64,000 bases of DNA from Lysinibacillus_B sp050613145 (GCF_050613145.1 NZ_CP192507.1:3038001-3102000), one strand, 5' to 3'. Shown: positions 52,161 to 62,287, numbered from the stretch's first letter. Numbers and translations are program-made. Notes: generated by a model from the sequence alone, not told the origin.

Positions 52161-54575
52161 TTATTTCACAACAATGTTGACTAATTTACCTGGAATAACG
52201 ATCACTTTCACAATCTCTTTTCCAGCGATAAATTCTTGTACTTTTTCATCCGCCATTGCAGCTGCTTCTAATGTTTCTTTTGAAGCATCTTTTGCTACCT
52301 TTACTTTCGCACGTACTTTCCCTAATACTTGTACAACCACTTCTACTTCGTCGTCAACAAGCTTTGACTCATCATAAGTTGGCCATTCTACGTATGAAAT
52401 TGTACCTTCATGTCCTAAAATTGCCCAAAGCTCCTCTGCGATGTGCGGCGCGATTGGTGCAATTAACTTCACAAAGCCTTCTGCATACGTTTGTGGAATA
52501 ACTGGTGCTTTATAGCAATCGTTAATGAATACCATCATTTGTGAAATCGCTGTGTTGAAGCGAATACCTTCAATATCTTCTGTCACTTTTTTCACAGTTT
52601 GATGATATGATTTTTCAAGTGCTTTATCATCTGATACTTGCACTTTGTCCGCCAGTTTACCTTCATCTGTTACTAATAAACGCCAAATACGATCTAAGAA
52701 ACGACGTGCACCATCTAAGCCATTTGTTGACCAAGCTACAGATGCCTCTAGTGGTCCCATGAACATTTCGTATAGACGAAGCGTATCTGCACCGTGACTT
52801 TCTACGATTTCATCTGGGTTTACGACATTGCCTTTTGATTTTGACATTTTTTCGTTACCTTCACCTAGAATCATCCCTTGGTTAAATAACTTTTGGAATG
52901 GCTCTTTCGTATGTACGACCCCTAAATCGTACAATACTTTATGCCAGAAGCGAGCGTATAGTAAGTGAAGAACAGCGTGTTCTGCACCACCGATATAAAT
53001 ATCTACTGGTAACCAACGTTTTAGTAACTCCGGATCCGCTAGCTGCTCATCGTTGTTTGGATCGATGTAGCGTAAGAAATACCAGCTTGAACCAGCCCAT
53101 TGCGGCATTGTATTCGTTTCACGACGACCTTTTTTACCTGTAACAGGGTCTACAACATTTACCCACTCTTCAATATTGGCAAGTGGTGATTCACCTGTAC
53201 CAGAAGGGCGGATATTATCTGTTTTTGGTAACTCAAGCGGCAATTCATTTTCAGGAACTGTTGTCATTGTGCCATCTTCCCAGTGAATCACTGGAATTGG
53301 CTCGCCCCAATAACGTTGACGTGAGAATAACCAGTCACGTAGGCGGTACGAAATTTTCTTTTCGCCAACGCCGTTTTGTTCTAACCATTCGATTGCTTTT
53401 TTAATACCGTCTTCTTTATTTAAACCGTTTAAGAAGTCAGAATTAATATGTGGACCGTCACCTGTGAACGCTTCTTTCTCAATATCGCCACCTTCAAGTA
53501 CTGCTACGATGTCTAAGCCGAATTCTTTTGCAAATTCATAGTCGCGCTCATCATGTGCAGGAACAGCCATAATCGCACCAGTACCATATGTTGCAAGTAC
53601 ATAGTCAGCAATCCAAATCGGTACTTCTTTCCCGCTAATCGGGTTCACCGCATAAGCTCCTGTGAATACACCTGTTTTTTCTTTTGCTAAATCTGTACGT
53701 TCTAAGTCAGACTTCATTTTTACTTTTTCTAAATATGCTTCAACCACTTCTTTTTGCTCTGGTGTCGTAATTTCAGCCACTAATTTATGTTCTGGTGCAA
53801 GCACACAGTAAGTCGCACCAAATAGTGTATCTGGACGTGTTGTAAATACTTCAAAGTCGTTATCTGTACCAGCTACTGCAAATTTCACTTGTGCGCCTTC
53901 AGAACGACCAATCCAGTTGCGTTGCATATCTTTAATTGATTCTGGCCAGTCTACTTCTTCTAAGTCATCGATTAAACGATCTGCATATTTTGTAATCGCT
54001 AGCATCCATTGCTTCATTGGACGACGCTCTACCGGGTGACTACCGCGCTCTGATTTACCATCGATTACTTCTTCGTTTGCAAGTACTGTGCCAAGTGCTG
54101 GACACCAGTTTACAGGAATTTCATCCACATAAGCTAAATCCATTTCCACTAATTTAGTAAAAATCCATTGTGTCCATTTGTAGTAACTTGGGTCTGTTGT
54201 GTTAATTTCACGATCCCAGTCATAAGAAAAGCCAAGTTCTTGAATTTGGCGCTTAAATGTCGCAATATTTTTTGCTGTAAATTCAGCTGGATCATTTCCT
54301 GTATCAAGTGCATATTGTTCTGCTGGCAAACCAAATGCATCCCAGCCCATTGGGTGCAATACATTATAGCCGTTCATGCGCTTATAACGAGATAAAATAT
54401 CTGTTGCTGTGTAACCTTCTGGGTGACCTACGTGAAGACCTGCACCTGATGGATACGGGAACATATCTAATGCATAAAACTTTGGTTTTGACTCTTCATT
54501 TTCTGTTTTGAACGTTTTGTTATCTAACCAATATTGCTGCCACTTTTTTTCGATTTGTTGATGATTAAAACTCAC
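52161..54575 (-). CDS. leuS: Leucyl-tRNA synthetase
   Basis: 804-aa class Ia synthetase. HIGH motif variant HVGHPEGYTATDIL, editing CP1 domain with FTTRPDTLFGATY and GTGAIMAVPAHDERD, and the KMSKSKGNVVNPDE loop; the C-terminal anticodon-binding and LeuRS tail follow. Length and arrangement are canonical. It is preceded by a T-box leader specific for leucine. The start has AGGAGGAAATTATT. Confidence 0.97.
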   Translation of the reverse strand: MSFNHQQIEKKWQQYWLDNKTFKTENEESKPKFYALDMFPYPSGAGLHVGHPEGYTATDILSRYKRMNGYNVLHPMGWDAFGLPAEQYALDTGNDPAEFTAKNIATFKRQIQELGFSYDWDREINTTDPSYYKWTQWIFTKLVEMDLAYVDEIPVNWCPALGTVLANEEVIDGKSERGSHPVERRPMKQWMLAITKYADRLIDDLEEVDWPESIKDMQRNWIGRSEGAQVKFAVAGTDNDFEVFTTRPDTLFGATYCVLAPEHKLVAEITTPEQKEVVEAYLEKVKMKSDLERTDLAKEKTGVFTGAYAVNPISGKEVPIWIADYVLATYGTGAIMAVPAHDERDYEFAKEFGLDIVAVLEGGDIEKEAFTGDGPHINSDFLNGLNKEDGIKKAIEWLEQNGVGEKKISYRLRDWLFSRQRYWGEPIPVIHWEDGTMTTVPENELPLELPKTDNIRPSGTGESPLANIEEWVNVVDPVTGKKGRRETNTMPQWAGSSWYFLRYIDPNNDEQLADPELLKRWLPVDIYIGGAEHAVLHLLYARFWHKVLYDLGVVHTKEPFQKLFNQGMILGEGNEKMSKSKGNVVNPDEIVESHGADTLRLYEMFMGPLEASVAWSTNGLDGARRFLDRIWRLLVTDEGKLADKVQVSDDKALEKSYHQTVKKVTEDIEGIRFNTAISQMMVFINDCYKAPVIPQTYAEGFVKLIAPIAPHIAEELWAILGHEGTISYVEWPTYDESKLVDDEVEVVVQVLGKVRAKVKVAKDASKETLEAAAMADEKVQEFIAGKEIVKVIVIPGKLVNIVVK

Positions 54576-54672
54576 AATAATTTCCTCCTCTATAAAGGTT
54601 TTACATTCGACTTTTTCTAGTATTCGCTTTACCGTCTATATTTTAAGCTGAATTGGCGAAATATTTCAAAAA

Positions 54673-54905
54673 ATAAAAAAACTCGCCCCATTCCGTAAAA
54701 GAAGGGACGAGAGAATTTTAACTCCCGCGGTACCACCCACATTAGTGACACTGCACTCAGCTCAAATTTCTTAACGCGAAAACACGGCTATTCGCTACTC
54801 ATTTCACGAATGGCAAACTCAGAGGCGAGTTCAGTTTATCCTCATACTAGCTCGCACCAACCGCTAGCTCTCTTAAAAGTATCCAAACCTACTATTCCTC
54901 ATCAT
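54673..54905 (-). promoter_or_regulatory. T-box riboswitch (leucine) of leuS
   Basis: Leader RNA that senses uncharged tRNA-Leu. Stem I has AGAGAGCTAGCGGTTGGTGCGAGCT; the specifier loop reads GAA-CTC-GCCTCTGAG with codon CTC (Leu, 54829-54827); the T-box sequence GGTGGTACCGCGG lies at 54737-54725. The terminator (CTCGTCCC / GGGGCGAG then seven T, 54711-54673) sits ~100 bp before leuS. Promoter and exact 5' end not defined. Confidence 0.93.
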
Positions 54906-54992
54906 AGTCGTTCATAATATTGCATTTATTTTAATGGAAGAATGTAAAAAGCACAAGTGTTTTCTTATGTTCGTTGGATTCACACCCTTAGA

Positions 54993-55616
54993 TCATTGCT
55001 CTTTTGCGATTCGAACACCGATTCCGATTAATAATACACCTGTCATTTTATTAAAAACACTTTGTACGACAGGTTTCATAAACCATTTTCGAATACCGTT
55101 AATCACAAAAATGACAATACCTAACCATACAATCGACAAAACAATGAGAATACCTGCTAACAAGATTAATTGTGAATTTACATTAAACTCTGGTTGAATA
55201 AATTGGGGCATTAACGTGACATATAATAGTAGCGTTTTCGGGTTTAATAAATCTGTCGTAATCCCCTGCACCATACAGCTTAAAGATGCATTTTTATTCT
55301 GATTAGGTGTAATTTGCTCTTGCAACATCATATTTTGCGCCTTTGCACGCCATGATTGGATTCCTAAGTACACTAAATATGCTGCCCCTGCGTATTTAAT
55401 AAACAAGAACACAACGATTGACTTTGAGATAATGGTAGCAAGCCCTAAAACAGCGAGGGTTGTCCAGACGAAAAGGGCAACGACAATTCCTACCATCGTA
55501 AAGAAGCCTGCTTTTTTCCCATGTATCATTGTATTTTTTAACACAAGAAGTGAATCCACTCCAGGCACCATAACAATCATGAGTGCCACTGCTGTAAACA
55601 TCCAAATCTCTTGCAT
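54993..55616 (-). CDS. LysE/RhtB-family amino acid exporter
   Basis: 207-aa membrane protein with six predicted helices and the family opening MQEIWMFTAVALMIVMVPGVD, then GIVVALFVWTTLAVLG and TTDLLNPKTLLLYVTLMPQF. Such proteins export amino acids or homoserine; substrate is unknown. I chose ATG 55616 behind AGGAGTGAGGG (7 nt); the longer open frame to 55676 has no site. It is convergent to nothing and follows the leuS T-box by ~90 bp. A paralogue lies at 59487. Confidence 0.86.
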   Translation of the reverse strand: MQEIWMFTAVALMIVMVPGVDSLLVLKNTMIHGKKAGFFTMVGIVVALFVWTTLAVLGLATIISKSIVVFLFIKYAGAAYLVYLGIQSWRAKAQNMMLQEQITPNQNKNASLSCMVQGITTDLLNPKTLLLYVTLMPQFIQPEFNVNSQLILLAGILIVLSIVWLGIVIFVINGIRKWFMKPVVQSVFNKMTGVLLIGIGVRIAKEQ

Positions 55617-55714
55617 TCCCTCACTCCTCATAAAATAATTCTTATAACTATAACTCGAGTTGAATAAAAATTCCAAGAAGGTTTTATTCGTAGCAAAGGG
55701 AGCAGTATAAATTT

Positions 55715-56887
55715 CTATTCGAACTTCATACGTTTCAATGGCCGGTCAAATAGTAAACATGGGATAATCGCAACGATCAATACGATTGTTAAAATGACTG
55801 CCAGTACTTGCATGCCATACAAATCCACCATAACCCCACCAAGTAATGGACCAATCATACGCCCTATCGTCGTTGCACTATTGACGATACCTTGATAGAA
55901 CCCTTGTCGCCCTTGAGGTGCAAGCTGATTTGCGATGGCCGGAATAACGGGTGTAAAAAATACCTCACCAAGTGTCAGTACAACCATTGCCGTAGCAAAC
56001 ATTTTAAAATCACCCGCATAATACACAAAAACAAAAGATGCCGACATAAGTAACAAACCAAATATAAGCTGATTTTTTAGTTTATCTTCCCAATGACGGA
56101 CAAGCGGACGAATAATTGGTTGTACCGCCACAATGAGCAAACCATTAATTGTCCACAGTACACTATACTGCGACAAACTCATCCCGAGTTCTTGTGTATA
56201 AGAAGAAATCGTCGCACTCCATTGCGTATAAGATAGCCAACATAAAATCAGTGACGTGCTTAAAATTAAAATCGCATAAAGTGGCGCCTTTGCATGAACG
56301 CCTCCTCCCTCAGCAATAATATTTTTAGGCGCCATACCATTTATATCAAAGCGTCTATACGTTGTAATCACAATGATAAAGAAAATAGAATATGTAGCTA
56401 AATTGGTAATAAACACATACTCAAAATTCATATCTGCAATGATCCCTGCCAATGCTGGTCCAATGGCTACACCTACATTATTCGTTAAAAACAATGTATT
56501 AAATGCCCTTCTTCCACCTTCTGGCCATGTACTGCCGATAAGTGCATACATCGACGGAAAGATGATCCCTGATGTAAAGCCTAAGAATGTTAAAAACACA
56601 ACGTATTGTGTGAAGTCATGCCATATTGTGAGCAGTCCTAACACCGTAAGATTCGCGGTTACACCAAAGAAGATTGTTTTAAAACCTCCGATACGGTCAA
56701 ACAAATAACCTCCAAGTAAATTCCCAAAAACACCCGCTAACGAATTAAGCATTAACACGATGCCAGCCATCGTTAACGATTTTCCTAAATGATTATGAAT
56801 ATATATGCTATTTAAAGGCCACAAAAAAGAGCTGCCAACTGTATTAAAAAACATCCCAACAATTAAAAACCACACACGTTTTGGCAC
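55715..56887 (-). CDS. yttB: MFS transporter (YttB-like)
   Basis: 390-aa 12-helix major facilitator. Signature between helices 2 and 3, GNLLGGYLFDRIGGFK, is the MFS motif A; FLTNNVGVAIGPALAGII is the antiporter-type motif C. Location between leuS and ytqA matches B. subtilis yttB, which is an MFS exporter of unknown substrate. Symbol given from synteny. No clear promoter. Confidence 0.8.
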   Translation of the reverse strand: MPKRVWFLIVGMFFNTVGSSFLWPLNSIYIHNHLGKSLTMAGIVLMLNSLAGVFGNLLGGYLFDRIGGFKTIFFGVTANLTVLGLLTIWHDFTQYVVFLTFLGFTSGIIFPSMYALIGSTWPEGGRRAFNTLFLTNNVGVAIGPALAGIIADMNFEYVFITNLATYSIFFIIVITTYRRFDINGMAPKNIIAEGGGVHAKAPLYAILILSTSLILCWLSYTQWSATISSYTQELGMSLSQYSVLWTINGLLIVAVQPIIRPLVRHWEDKLKNQLIFGLLLMSASFVFVYYAGDFKMFATAMVVLTLGEVFFTPVIPAIANQLAPQGRQGFYQGIVNSATTIGRMIGPLLGGVMVDLYGMQVLAVILTIVLIVAIIPCLLFDRPLKRMKFE

Positions 56888-57006
56888 AATCTATCCTCCA
56901 TTTACTTCGATTCACAAAATATCAGTCTATGCCTGTTTATTGAAATATACAAGAAGAAATTTTTTCTATGTAAAGCCTCTTTCAAACTACTTTAAAGTTA
57001 AATTTC

Positions 57007-57716
57007 TCATAACGAGTAAATACCAAAACATATATTACCATTTGAGTAACCGTTGCTTTCCGCTCCGGCACTCGCTTTCCACGGGCGAGATCAAGCCTCC
57101 TCGTCGCTCATGCTTCGCTGCTCCTGTCGCTACGCTTTCGTCGCAAATAAATTTCCTGCGGGGTCTTGGGGCCAACATGATGTTGGTCACGAAGGCGTTG
57201 TCACACGATGTGACGGTTTTAGCCTTCGTTCCTTTATCGCTTTTCCCGTAGGAAGCTTTGCACCTGCCGTTTCACTTCCGGTGCAGAAAAACATTGCTCT
57301 GTAGCGAAAGGCGCATGCCGTCAGCTACACTCTCGTGCCTGCGCTACAAGCAACTATTGTTGAATACAATAATCAGTTGCTAAAAATAAAGAAAGATTCT
57401 CATTCCTTACGGTAGAGGCTAGGCAATTATACTTGCAACTAGAAAGAAATTGATTTCTTTTAAAGAAGAGAAATGTTTTTCTAGTATATCGAGAAGTATT
57501 CGCTTTTTGCCGTAGCGCGCCATAGCCACAGGAGCCAAGATTTTCTTTGCGACGAAAGTGCAACGTCAGGAGCAGGAACAGGAGATCCAAACAGGCCACG
57601 CCTGTTTTAGCTCCTGTGTAGGCTGTGGCAAAGCGCGAAGGCTATGATACTACTTTCTTTTAATACTTCTTACTATCCAATTGGTATTTTTAGAATGCAT
57701 TTTTGCTCATTGTGAG
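57007..57716 (-). repeat. Structured noncoding dispersed element, copy B (inverted)
   Basis: 710 bp, the reverse complement counterpart of 13942-14589. Ends are CTCACAATGAG (57716 side) and CTCGTTATGAG (57007 side), matching copy A with one base exchanged each. It contains a ~70-bp stretch absent from A (about 57168-57238) with its own hairpins (CGTCACATCGTGTGACG and CCAACATCATGTTGG), and an internal inverted repeat (CTCCTGTCGCTACGCTTTCG near 57121 pairing with the left arm). It lacks the 11-bp repeat expansion of A. It sits between yttB and ytqA. No gene in it. Confidence 0.85.
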
Positions 57717-57803
57717 TTACATTTTATTTTTTATAACATAATGGATAGCCAATGACTTGTTTTCCTCTACATGTTAAAATAGAGCGTTAGAGGAGTGACA
57801 TAT

Positions 57804-58760
57804 ATGACAGAAACAAATTTCCCCTTCCCATCCGATGGGAAGCGTTATTATACATGGAATCGCTATTTGCGAAATGAGTTCGGTAAAAAAGTTTATAAAG
57901 TCGCACTAGATGCGGGCTTTGATTGTCCAAACCGAGATGGTACGGTTGCCTTTGGTGGTTGTACGTTTTGTTCGGCTGCGGGATCTGGTGATTTTGCTGG
58001 GAGTAAAGTCGATCCAATCCCCGTACAATTCGAAAAAATTAAAACAAAGATGGAGAACAAGTGGAAAGACGGCTTAACAATGGCTTACTTTCAAGCCTAT
58101 ACGAATACCCATGCACCACTTGAAGTATTAAAGGAAAAGTTCGAAGCAGCACTTGCTTGTGAAGGCGTTATGGGATTAAGTATTGCGACACGTCCTGATT
58201 GTTTACCAGATGATGTAGTCGAATATTTAGCCGAGTTAAATGAGCGTACGTATCTTTGGGTCGAATTAGGTCTACAAACCGTACACGAAAAAACAGCAAA
58301 CTTAATTAACCGCGCACATGATTACCAAACATATGTAGAAGGCGTAGAAAAATTACGTAAGCACAATATTCGAATCGTGTCACATATTATTAATGGCTTA
58401 CCGCTGGAAGATTACAATATGATGATGGAAACAGCACGTGAAGTGGCAAAGCTCGATGTACAAGGGATTAAAATTCACTTACTTCATTTATTAAAAGGCA
58501 CGCCGCTCGTCAAACAATATGAAAAAGGAATGCTTGAGTTTATGGAGCAAGATGCCTATATCCAATTAGTAGCTGACCAGCTTGAAGTGCTACCACCTAA
58601 TATGATTATCCACCGTATTACCGGGGATGGACCGATTGATTTAATGATTGGGCCAATGTGGAGCGTCAATAAATGGGAAGTGTTAAACGGGATCGATGCA
58701 GAGCTTGAACGTCGCGGCTCATGGCAAGGTAAATACTACAAGGCGGACACAGCAACATGA
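57804..58760 (+). CDS. ytqA: Radical SAM protein YtqA/MnmL (TIGR01212 family)
   Basis: 318-aa radical SAM enzyme. The 4Fe-4S cysteines are in DCPNRDGTVAFGGCTFC, an unusual spacing (C-x12-C-x2-C) typical of TIGR01212; SHIINGLPLEDYNMMMETAR follows. In Gram-positives YtqA (MnmL) is reported to work with MnmM in making mnm5-modified U34 of tRNA. ATG 57804 follows AGAGGAG at 8 nt; the in-frame GTG 57795 is too close to it. ytqB starts within its stop (ATGA). Confidence 0.9.
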   Translation: MTETNFPFPSDGKRYYTWNRYLRNEFGKKVYKVALDAGFDCPNRDGTVAFGGCTFCSAAGSGDFAGSKVDPIPVQFEKIKTKMENKWKDGLTMAYFQAYTNTHAPLEVLKEKFEAALACEGVMGLSIATRPDCLPDDVVEYLAELNERTYLWVELGLQTVHEKTANLINRAHDYQTYVEGVEKLRKHNIRIVSHIINGLPLEDYNMMMETAREVAKLDVQGIKIHLLHLLKGTPLVKQYEKGMLEFMEQDAYIQLVADQLEVLPPNMIIHRITGDGPIDLMIGPMWSVNKWEVLNGIDAELERRGSWQGKYYKADTAT

Positions 58761-59338
58761 AACTAGAACGGGTACTTCAATACGCACAAACATTATTAAA
58801 ATCTGCGATTCAAGAAGGCGATATTGCCGTAGATGCAACTGCTGGCAATGGACATGACACCCTATTTCTAGCGCAACTTGTTGGGGATGATGGTTTCGTC
58901 TATGCATTCGATGTACAAAAACAAGCGGTAGATGCTACATTACACCGTCTACTTGACCATGCACTAGAGCACCGTGCACTTGTGCTGAATGATGGACATG
59001 AAAACGTAGCAAAACACGTGACAAAACCGGTTGCTGGTGCTATTTTCAACCTTGGTTACTTACCTGGAAGTGACCATAACATCATTACGCGCCCGAATAC
59101 AACGATTCAAGCACTCGAAAGTTTACTAACACTATTAAAGGTTGGCGGCATCATTGTATTAGTTATTTATCACGGGCATGAAGGCGGCAAAGAGGAACGT
59201 GACGAGGTCATTCGTTTTGTGAGCAATCTACCTCAAAAATCGATCCACGTCCTACGCTATGAATTTTTAAATCAAAAAAATAATCCACCGTTTATTATTG
59301 CATTAGAAAAAGTAAAAGCATATGCAACCGAGAGCTGA
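58757..59338 (+). CDS. mnmM: tRNA U34 methyltransferase YtqB/MnmM
   Basis: 193-aa SAM-dependent methyltransferase of the former rRNA-methylase-like PF06962 family. Motif I is VDATAGNGHDTLFLAQ; motif with FNLGYLPGSDHNIIT lies near 97-112; it ends with SIHVLRYEFLNQKNNPPFI. In B. subtilis YtqB (MnmM) methylates nm5s2U34 to mnm5s2U34 of tRNA. Overlaps ytqA by 4 bp, so the two enzymes of the pathway are coupled. Confidence 0.9.
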   Translation: MKLERVLQYAQTLLKSAIQEGDIAVDATAGNGHDTLFLAQLVGDDGFVYAFDVQKQAVDATLHRLLDHALEHRALVLNDGHENVAKHVTKPVAGAIFNLGYLPGSDHNIITRPNTTIQALESLLTLLKVGGIIVLVIYHGHEGGKEERDEVIRFVSNLPQKSIHVLRYEFLNQKNNPPFIIALEKVKAYATES

Positions 59339-59486
59339 GGGACACACCCTTAGCTCTTTTTTATTAGGGACATTTGATTGTATCAAACACCCGCTTTCAT
59401 TCATCAGAATATTCTAAGTTAGTAGCATTTATGGTATAGTAATTTCATAATTTTTAGAATTCAACAAAAAAGTAGGTGTCTTATAA

Positions 59487-60110
59487 TTGATAAATATCTC
59501 GTTATTTATAGTTATGTGTATGTTGTTGATTATTTTGCCTGGACCTGATACGGCGGTGTCGACAAAGAATACTTTAGTCGTGGGGCGAGTTGGTGGGCTA
59601 AAAACAATGCTCGGTTCATGCTGTGGCTTGCTTATTCATACATTCGCTGCAGTTGTCGGGCTATCCGCAATTGTTGTGAAATCAGCCTATTTATTTGCTG
59701 CGATTAAATACGTAGGGGCAGTTTATTTATGCTATTTAGGGATTAAAACCTTATGGGCGATGAGAAATCTTCACAAACAACAGCTAGAGGATGTAGAGGA
59801 AAGCAATAAATACACAGGGCACTCATGCTTTAAGCAAGGTTTTTTAACCAATGTCACGAATCCAAAAGTAGCCGTATTTTTCCTAACCTTCTTACCTCAA
59901 TTTGTCGATGGCACAGGCAATACATTCGGTCCATTTTTAATGATGGGACTGATTTATACAGGATTAACCGCTTTATGGTTTGTATTTTACGTCTATTTAT
60001 TAGATAAAATTAGTGCCTTTATGAAGAAGCCAAAAACAAAAATGGTGATTGAAGGTTTAACTAGTGCCGTATTAATTGGATTTGGTATCAAGCTTGCGTT
60101 AGAGAAGTAG
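59487..60110 (+). CDS. LysE-family exporter, second copy
   Basis: 207-aa six-helix LysE/RhtB transporter, paralogue of the protein at 54993. Opening MCMLLIILPGPDTAVSTKNT and FLTNVTNPKVAVFFLTFLPQ are typical. The start is a TTG at 59487 preceded by GTAGGTG at 9 nt; an ATG at 59514 is an alternative. The 140-bp gap after mnmM contains a TATAGT candidate -10 near 59434. Substrate unknown. Confidence 0.84.
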   Translation: MINISLFIVMCMLLIILPGPDTAVSTKNTLVVGRVGGLKTMLGSCCGLLIHTFAAVVGLSAIVVKSAYLFAAIKYVGAVYLCYLGIKTLWAMRNLHKQQLEDVEESNKYTGHSCFKQGFLTNVTNPKVAVFFLTFLPQFVDGTGNTFGPFLMMGLIYTGLTALWFVFYVYLLDKISAFMKKPKTKMVIEGLTSAVLIGFGIKLALEK

Positions 60111-60186
60111 GTGTCTGAAAAGGGATTTTGCGACGAGGCTAGTGATATTTTGATCAAGCAATACTTCCTAAAAGACAATTTTCCGG

Positions 60187-60221
60187 TAGGGGGTCAGAAA
60201 GTAACAACTTTCTGGTCCTCT
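60187..60221 (+). terminator. Terminator after the second LysE gene
   Basis: GGTCAGAAAGT / ACTTTCTGGTCC stem with loop AACA, then TCTTTTCTATTT. Confidence 0.75.
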
Positions 60222-60316
60222 TTTCTATTTCTTAAGAAAATCTTCAGAAAGCTTCATCCTATATCTTCAGATTCAGCTTGTACACTTAACTTATTAAAAT
60301 ATAAAGGAATGAGCAT

Positions 60317-61012
60317 ATGATTACAGTTCAATCATTACGTCACGCATTTATGATTGGCAAAAAAGGCAAGGAAAAGAAGGTAGAAGTATTAAAAGGCATT
60401 GATTTTAATGTGCAGCAAGGAGAAATCGTCTCTATTGTCGGAAAAAGTGGCTCTGGTAAGTCGACACTACTGCAAGTCATCGCAGGCTTTTTAAAACCGA
60501 ATAATGGCTCTATTCAAATAACCGACATTGAAACCGCCCATTTTACTGAGAAGCAAAGTGCTGCTTTTCGTTTACAGCACTTCGGTTTTATCTTTCAAAA
60601 TTTTCAGCTGTTGCCTGGACAGAATGTGGCAGAAAACATCGAATTGCCACTTAAGCTAAAAGGGATTAGCCCTACGATTCGTCAGAAAAAAGTACAGGAT
60701 ATGCTAAAGCGAGTCGGCTTAACAGAAGTGGCCGATCATTATCCAAATGAGCTCTCTGGTGGACAACAACAGCGTGTATCCATTGCACGTGCCATGATTA
60801 CCGATCCACCGATTGTATTAGCAGATGAACCAACCGGCAGCTTAGATATGCAAACCGAACAAGAAATTTTACAGCTCATGCAACAATTAAACAAAGAAAG
60901 CAACGTCACATTCGTCATTATTACCCATGACGAGGAAGTGGCTTCTATCGCCAACCGAATCTTGCGGATGTCGGATGGATTATTAATGGAGGAAGTACAA
61001 CATGCTATTTAA
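60317..61012 (+). CDS. ABC transporter ATPase, MacB/LolD type
   Basis: 231-aa ATPase with Walker A VGKSGSGKSTLL, signature LSGGQQQRVSIARAM, Walker B IVLADEPTGSLD and H-loop IITHDEEVA. The N-terminal part (KEKKVEVLKGIDFNVQ) is the FtsE/LolD/MacB class that works with a four-helix FtsX-like permease. It overlaps the permease gene by 11 bp. Substrate unknown; mechanotransmission exporters of this class handle peptides, drugs or lipoproteins. Confidence 0.9.
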   Translation: MITVQSLRHAFMIGKKGKEKKVEVLKGIDFNVQQGEIVSIVGKSGSGKSTLLQVIAGFLKPNNGSIQITDIETAHFTEKQSAAFRLQHFGFIFQNFQLLPGQNVAENIELPLKLKGISPTIRQKKVQDMLKRVGLTEVADHYPNELSGGQQQRVSIARAMITDPPIVLADEPTGSLDMQTEQEILQLMQQLNKESNVTFVIITHDEEVASIANRILRMSDGLLMEEVQHAI

Positions 61013-62285
61013 AGATCAATTACAATTTGTATGGCAACATATGAAAAAAAATAAGCTACGTGTCACAACAACCGTACTAGCGGCTATGATTGGCTGTGCC
61101 TTTTTAATTGTCCTCGCGTCCATTGGCTTTGGTATACAAGATACGATGCGAAATGAATTGTTAAACCAAGAAAAAATTACAGAAATTCAACTTTGGGGTG
61201 AAGAAAGCTTATCTGCAGAAGATGAACAATGGATTAACAACTTAGAGCACGTGAATGTCGTACTAAAAAAAGCGGACATTAGTGGTGTTGTGGAATCTAC
61301 GTTTGAGGATCGAACGGGCCATTCACAAGGAATTATGGTCGATATGGATGCACAGGCAAAGCTTCCTTCTAACTTAAGTGCGGGTCGACTACCACAAACA
61401 GCAAATGAAATCGTAGTTGGCTATCATTATGCACAAACCTTATTAAACAAGGAAGATGAAGCAGAGATTGAACGAAAGTCAAAGGAAGCAGAAGCGAACG
61501 GAACATGGTATAACGGAGAAGAAGAAGGCTACAAGGGCGATATTTTAGGGGAGGAAGTCGTTTTAACACTGACATTGGACGAAAATGGTACACTTTCTGA
61601 ACCAATAACCTTTACTATTGTTGGTATATTAAAAGCTCCTTCTTACGAGTGGTACCAAGATGCCTCTATTCAATTTGGACAACATATTATGACCATGTTC
61701 CCACAGTTAATAACCTACCCATCTTCAACGATTTATGTAGACTCTTTAGAACATGTGATGCCTGTGTTAACACAATTAAAAGAACAAGGCTATCAAGTGT
61801 ATTCTGTTGTGGAGCAATTAGAGGAAATGGATTTATTCTTCTTAATCTTTAAAATTGGTCTTGTGTTCATCGGAACGATTGCCGTATTAATTGCCTCTAT
61901 CGGTATTTTTAATACGATGACCATGGCTGTGACAGAGCGAACACGCGAAATCGGGGTATTAAAGGCGATTGGTGCCTCACCAGCACTCATTCAACGCTTA
62001 TTTTTAATGGAAAGTGCATTTATCGGTCTATTAGGCACAAGCTTAGCGATTATCCTATCATACGCGATTAGTTTTAGTGCCAATGCCATTTTACCACACG
62101 TCCTAGCCTTTGCTTTATCGGATGCCGATTTAACAAGCTATGATATTACGTTTTCTACCATTCCATTGAGCTTAGTCGTGATTGCCGGTAGCATTAGCCT
62201 ACTTGTAGCGATTTTATCTGGTTGGCGACCAGCACGGAAAGCAACGAAAATTGAAGTAATTCATGCATTACGTCAAGAATTATAA
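61002..62285 (+). CDS. MacB/FtsX-like ABC permease
   Basis: 427-aa permease with one N-terminal membrane helix (residues ~20-45), a large extracytoplasmic domain (~50-280), then three C-terminal helices (SIGIFNTMTMAVTERTREIG, the typical FtsX/MacB coupling motif, lies before helix 3). The fold is type VII ABC. It works with the overlapping ATPase. No neighbouring two-component genes or detoxification module are seen, so substrate is open. Confidence 0.88.
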   Translation: MLFKDQLQFVWQHMKKNKLRVTTTVLAAMIGCAFLIVLASIGFGIQDTMRNELLNQEKITEIQLWGEESLSAEDEQWINNLEHVNVVLKKADISGVVESTFEDRTGHSQGIMVDMDAQAKLPSNLSAGRLPQTANEIVVGYHYAQTLLNKEDEAEIERKSKEAEANGTWYNGEEEGYKGDILGEEVVLTLTLDENGTLSEPITFTIVGILKAPSYEWYQDASIQFGQHIMTMFPQLITYPSSTIYVDSLEHVMPVLTQLKEQGYQVYSVVEQLEEMDLFFLIFKIGLVFIGTIAVLIASIGIFNTMTMAVTERTREIGVLKAIGASPALIQRLFLMESAFIGLLGTSLAIILSYAISFSANAILPHVLAFALSDADLTSYDITFSTIPLSLVVIAGSISLLVAILSGWRPARKATKIEVIHALRQEL

Positions 62286-62287
62286 AA

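Noticed and set aside
56805..57304. ORFs overlapping the 5' end of yttB and repeat copy B
   Set aside because: They run from a shadow of yttB into the noncoding element and do not match the frames in copy A.
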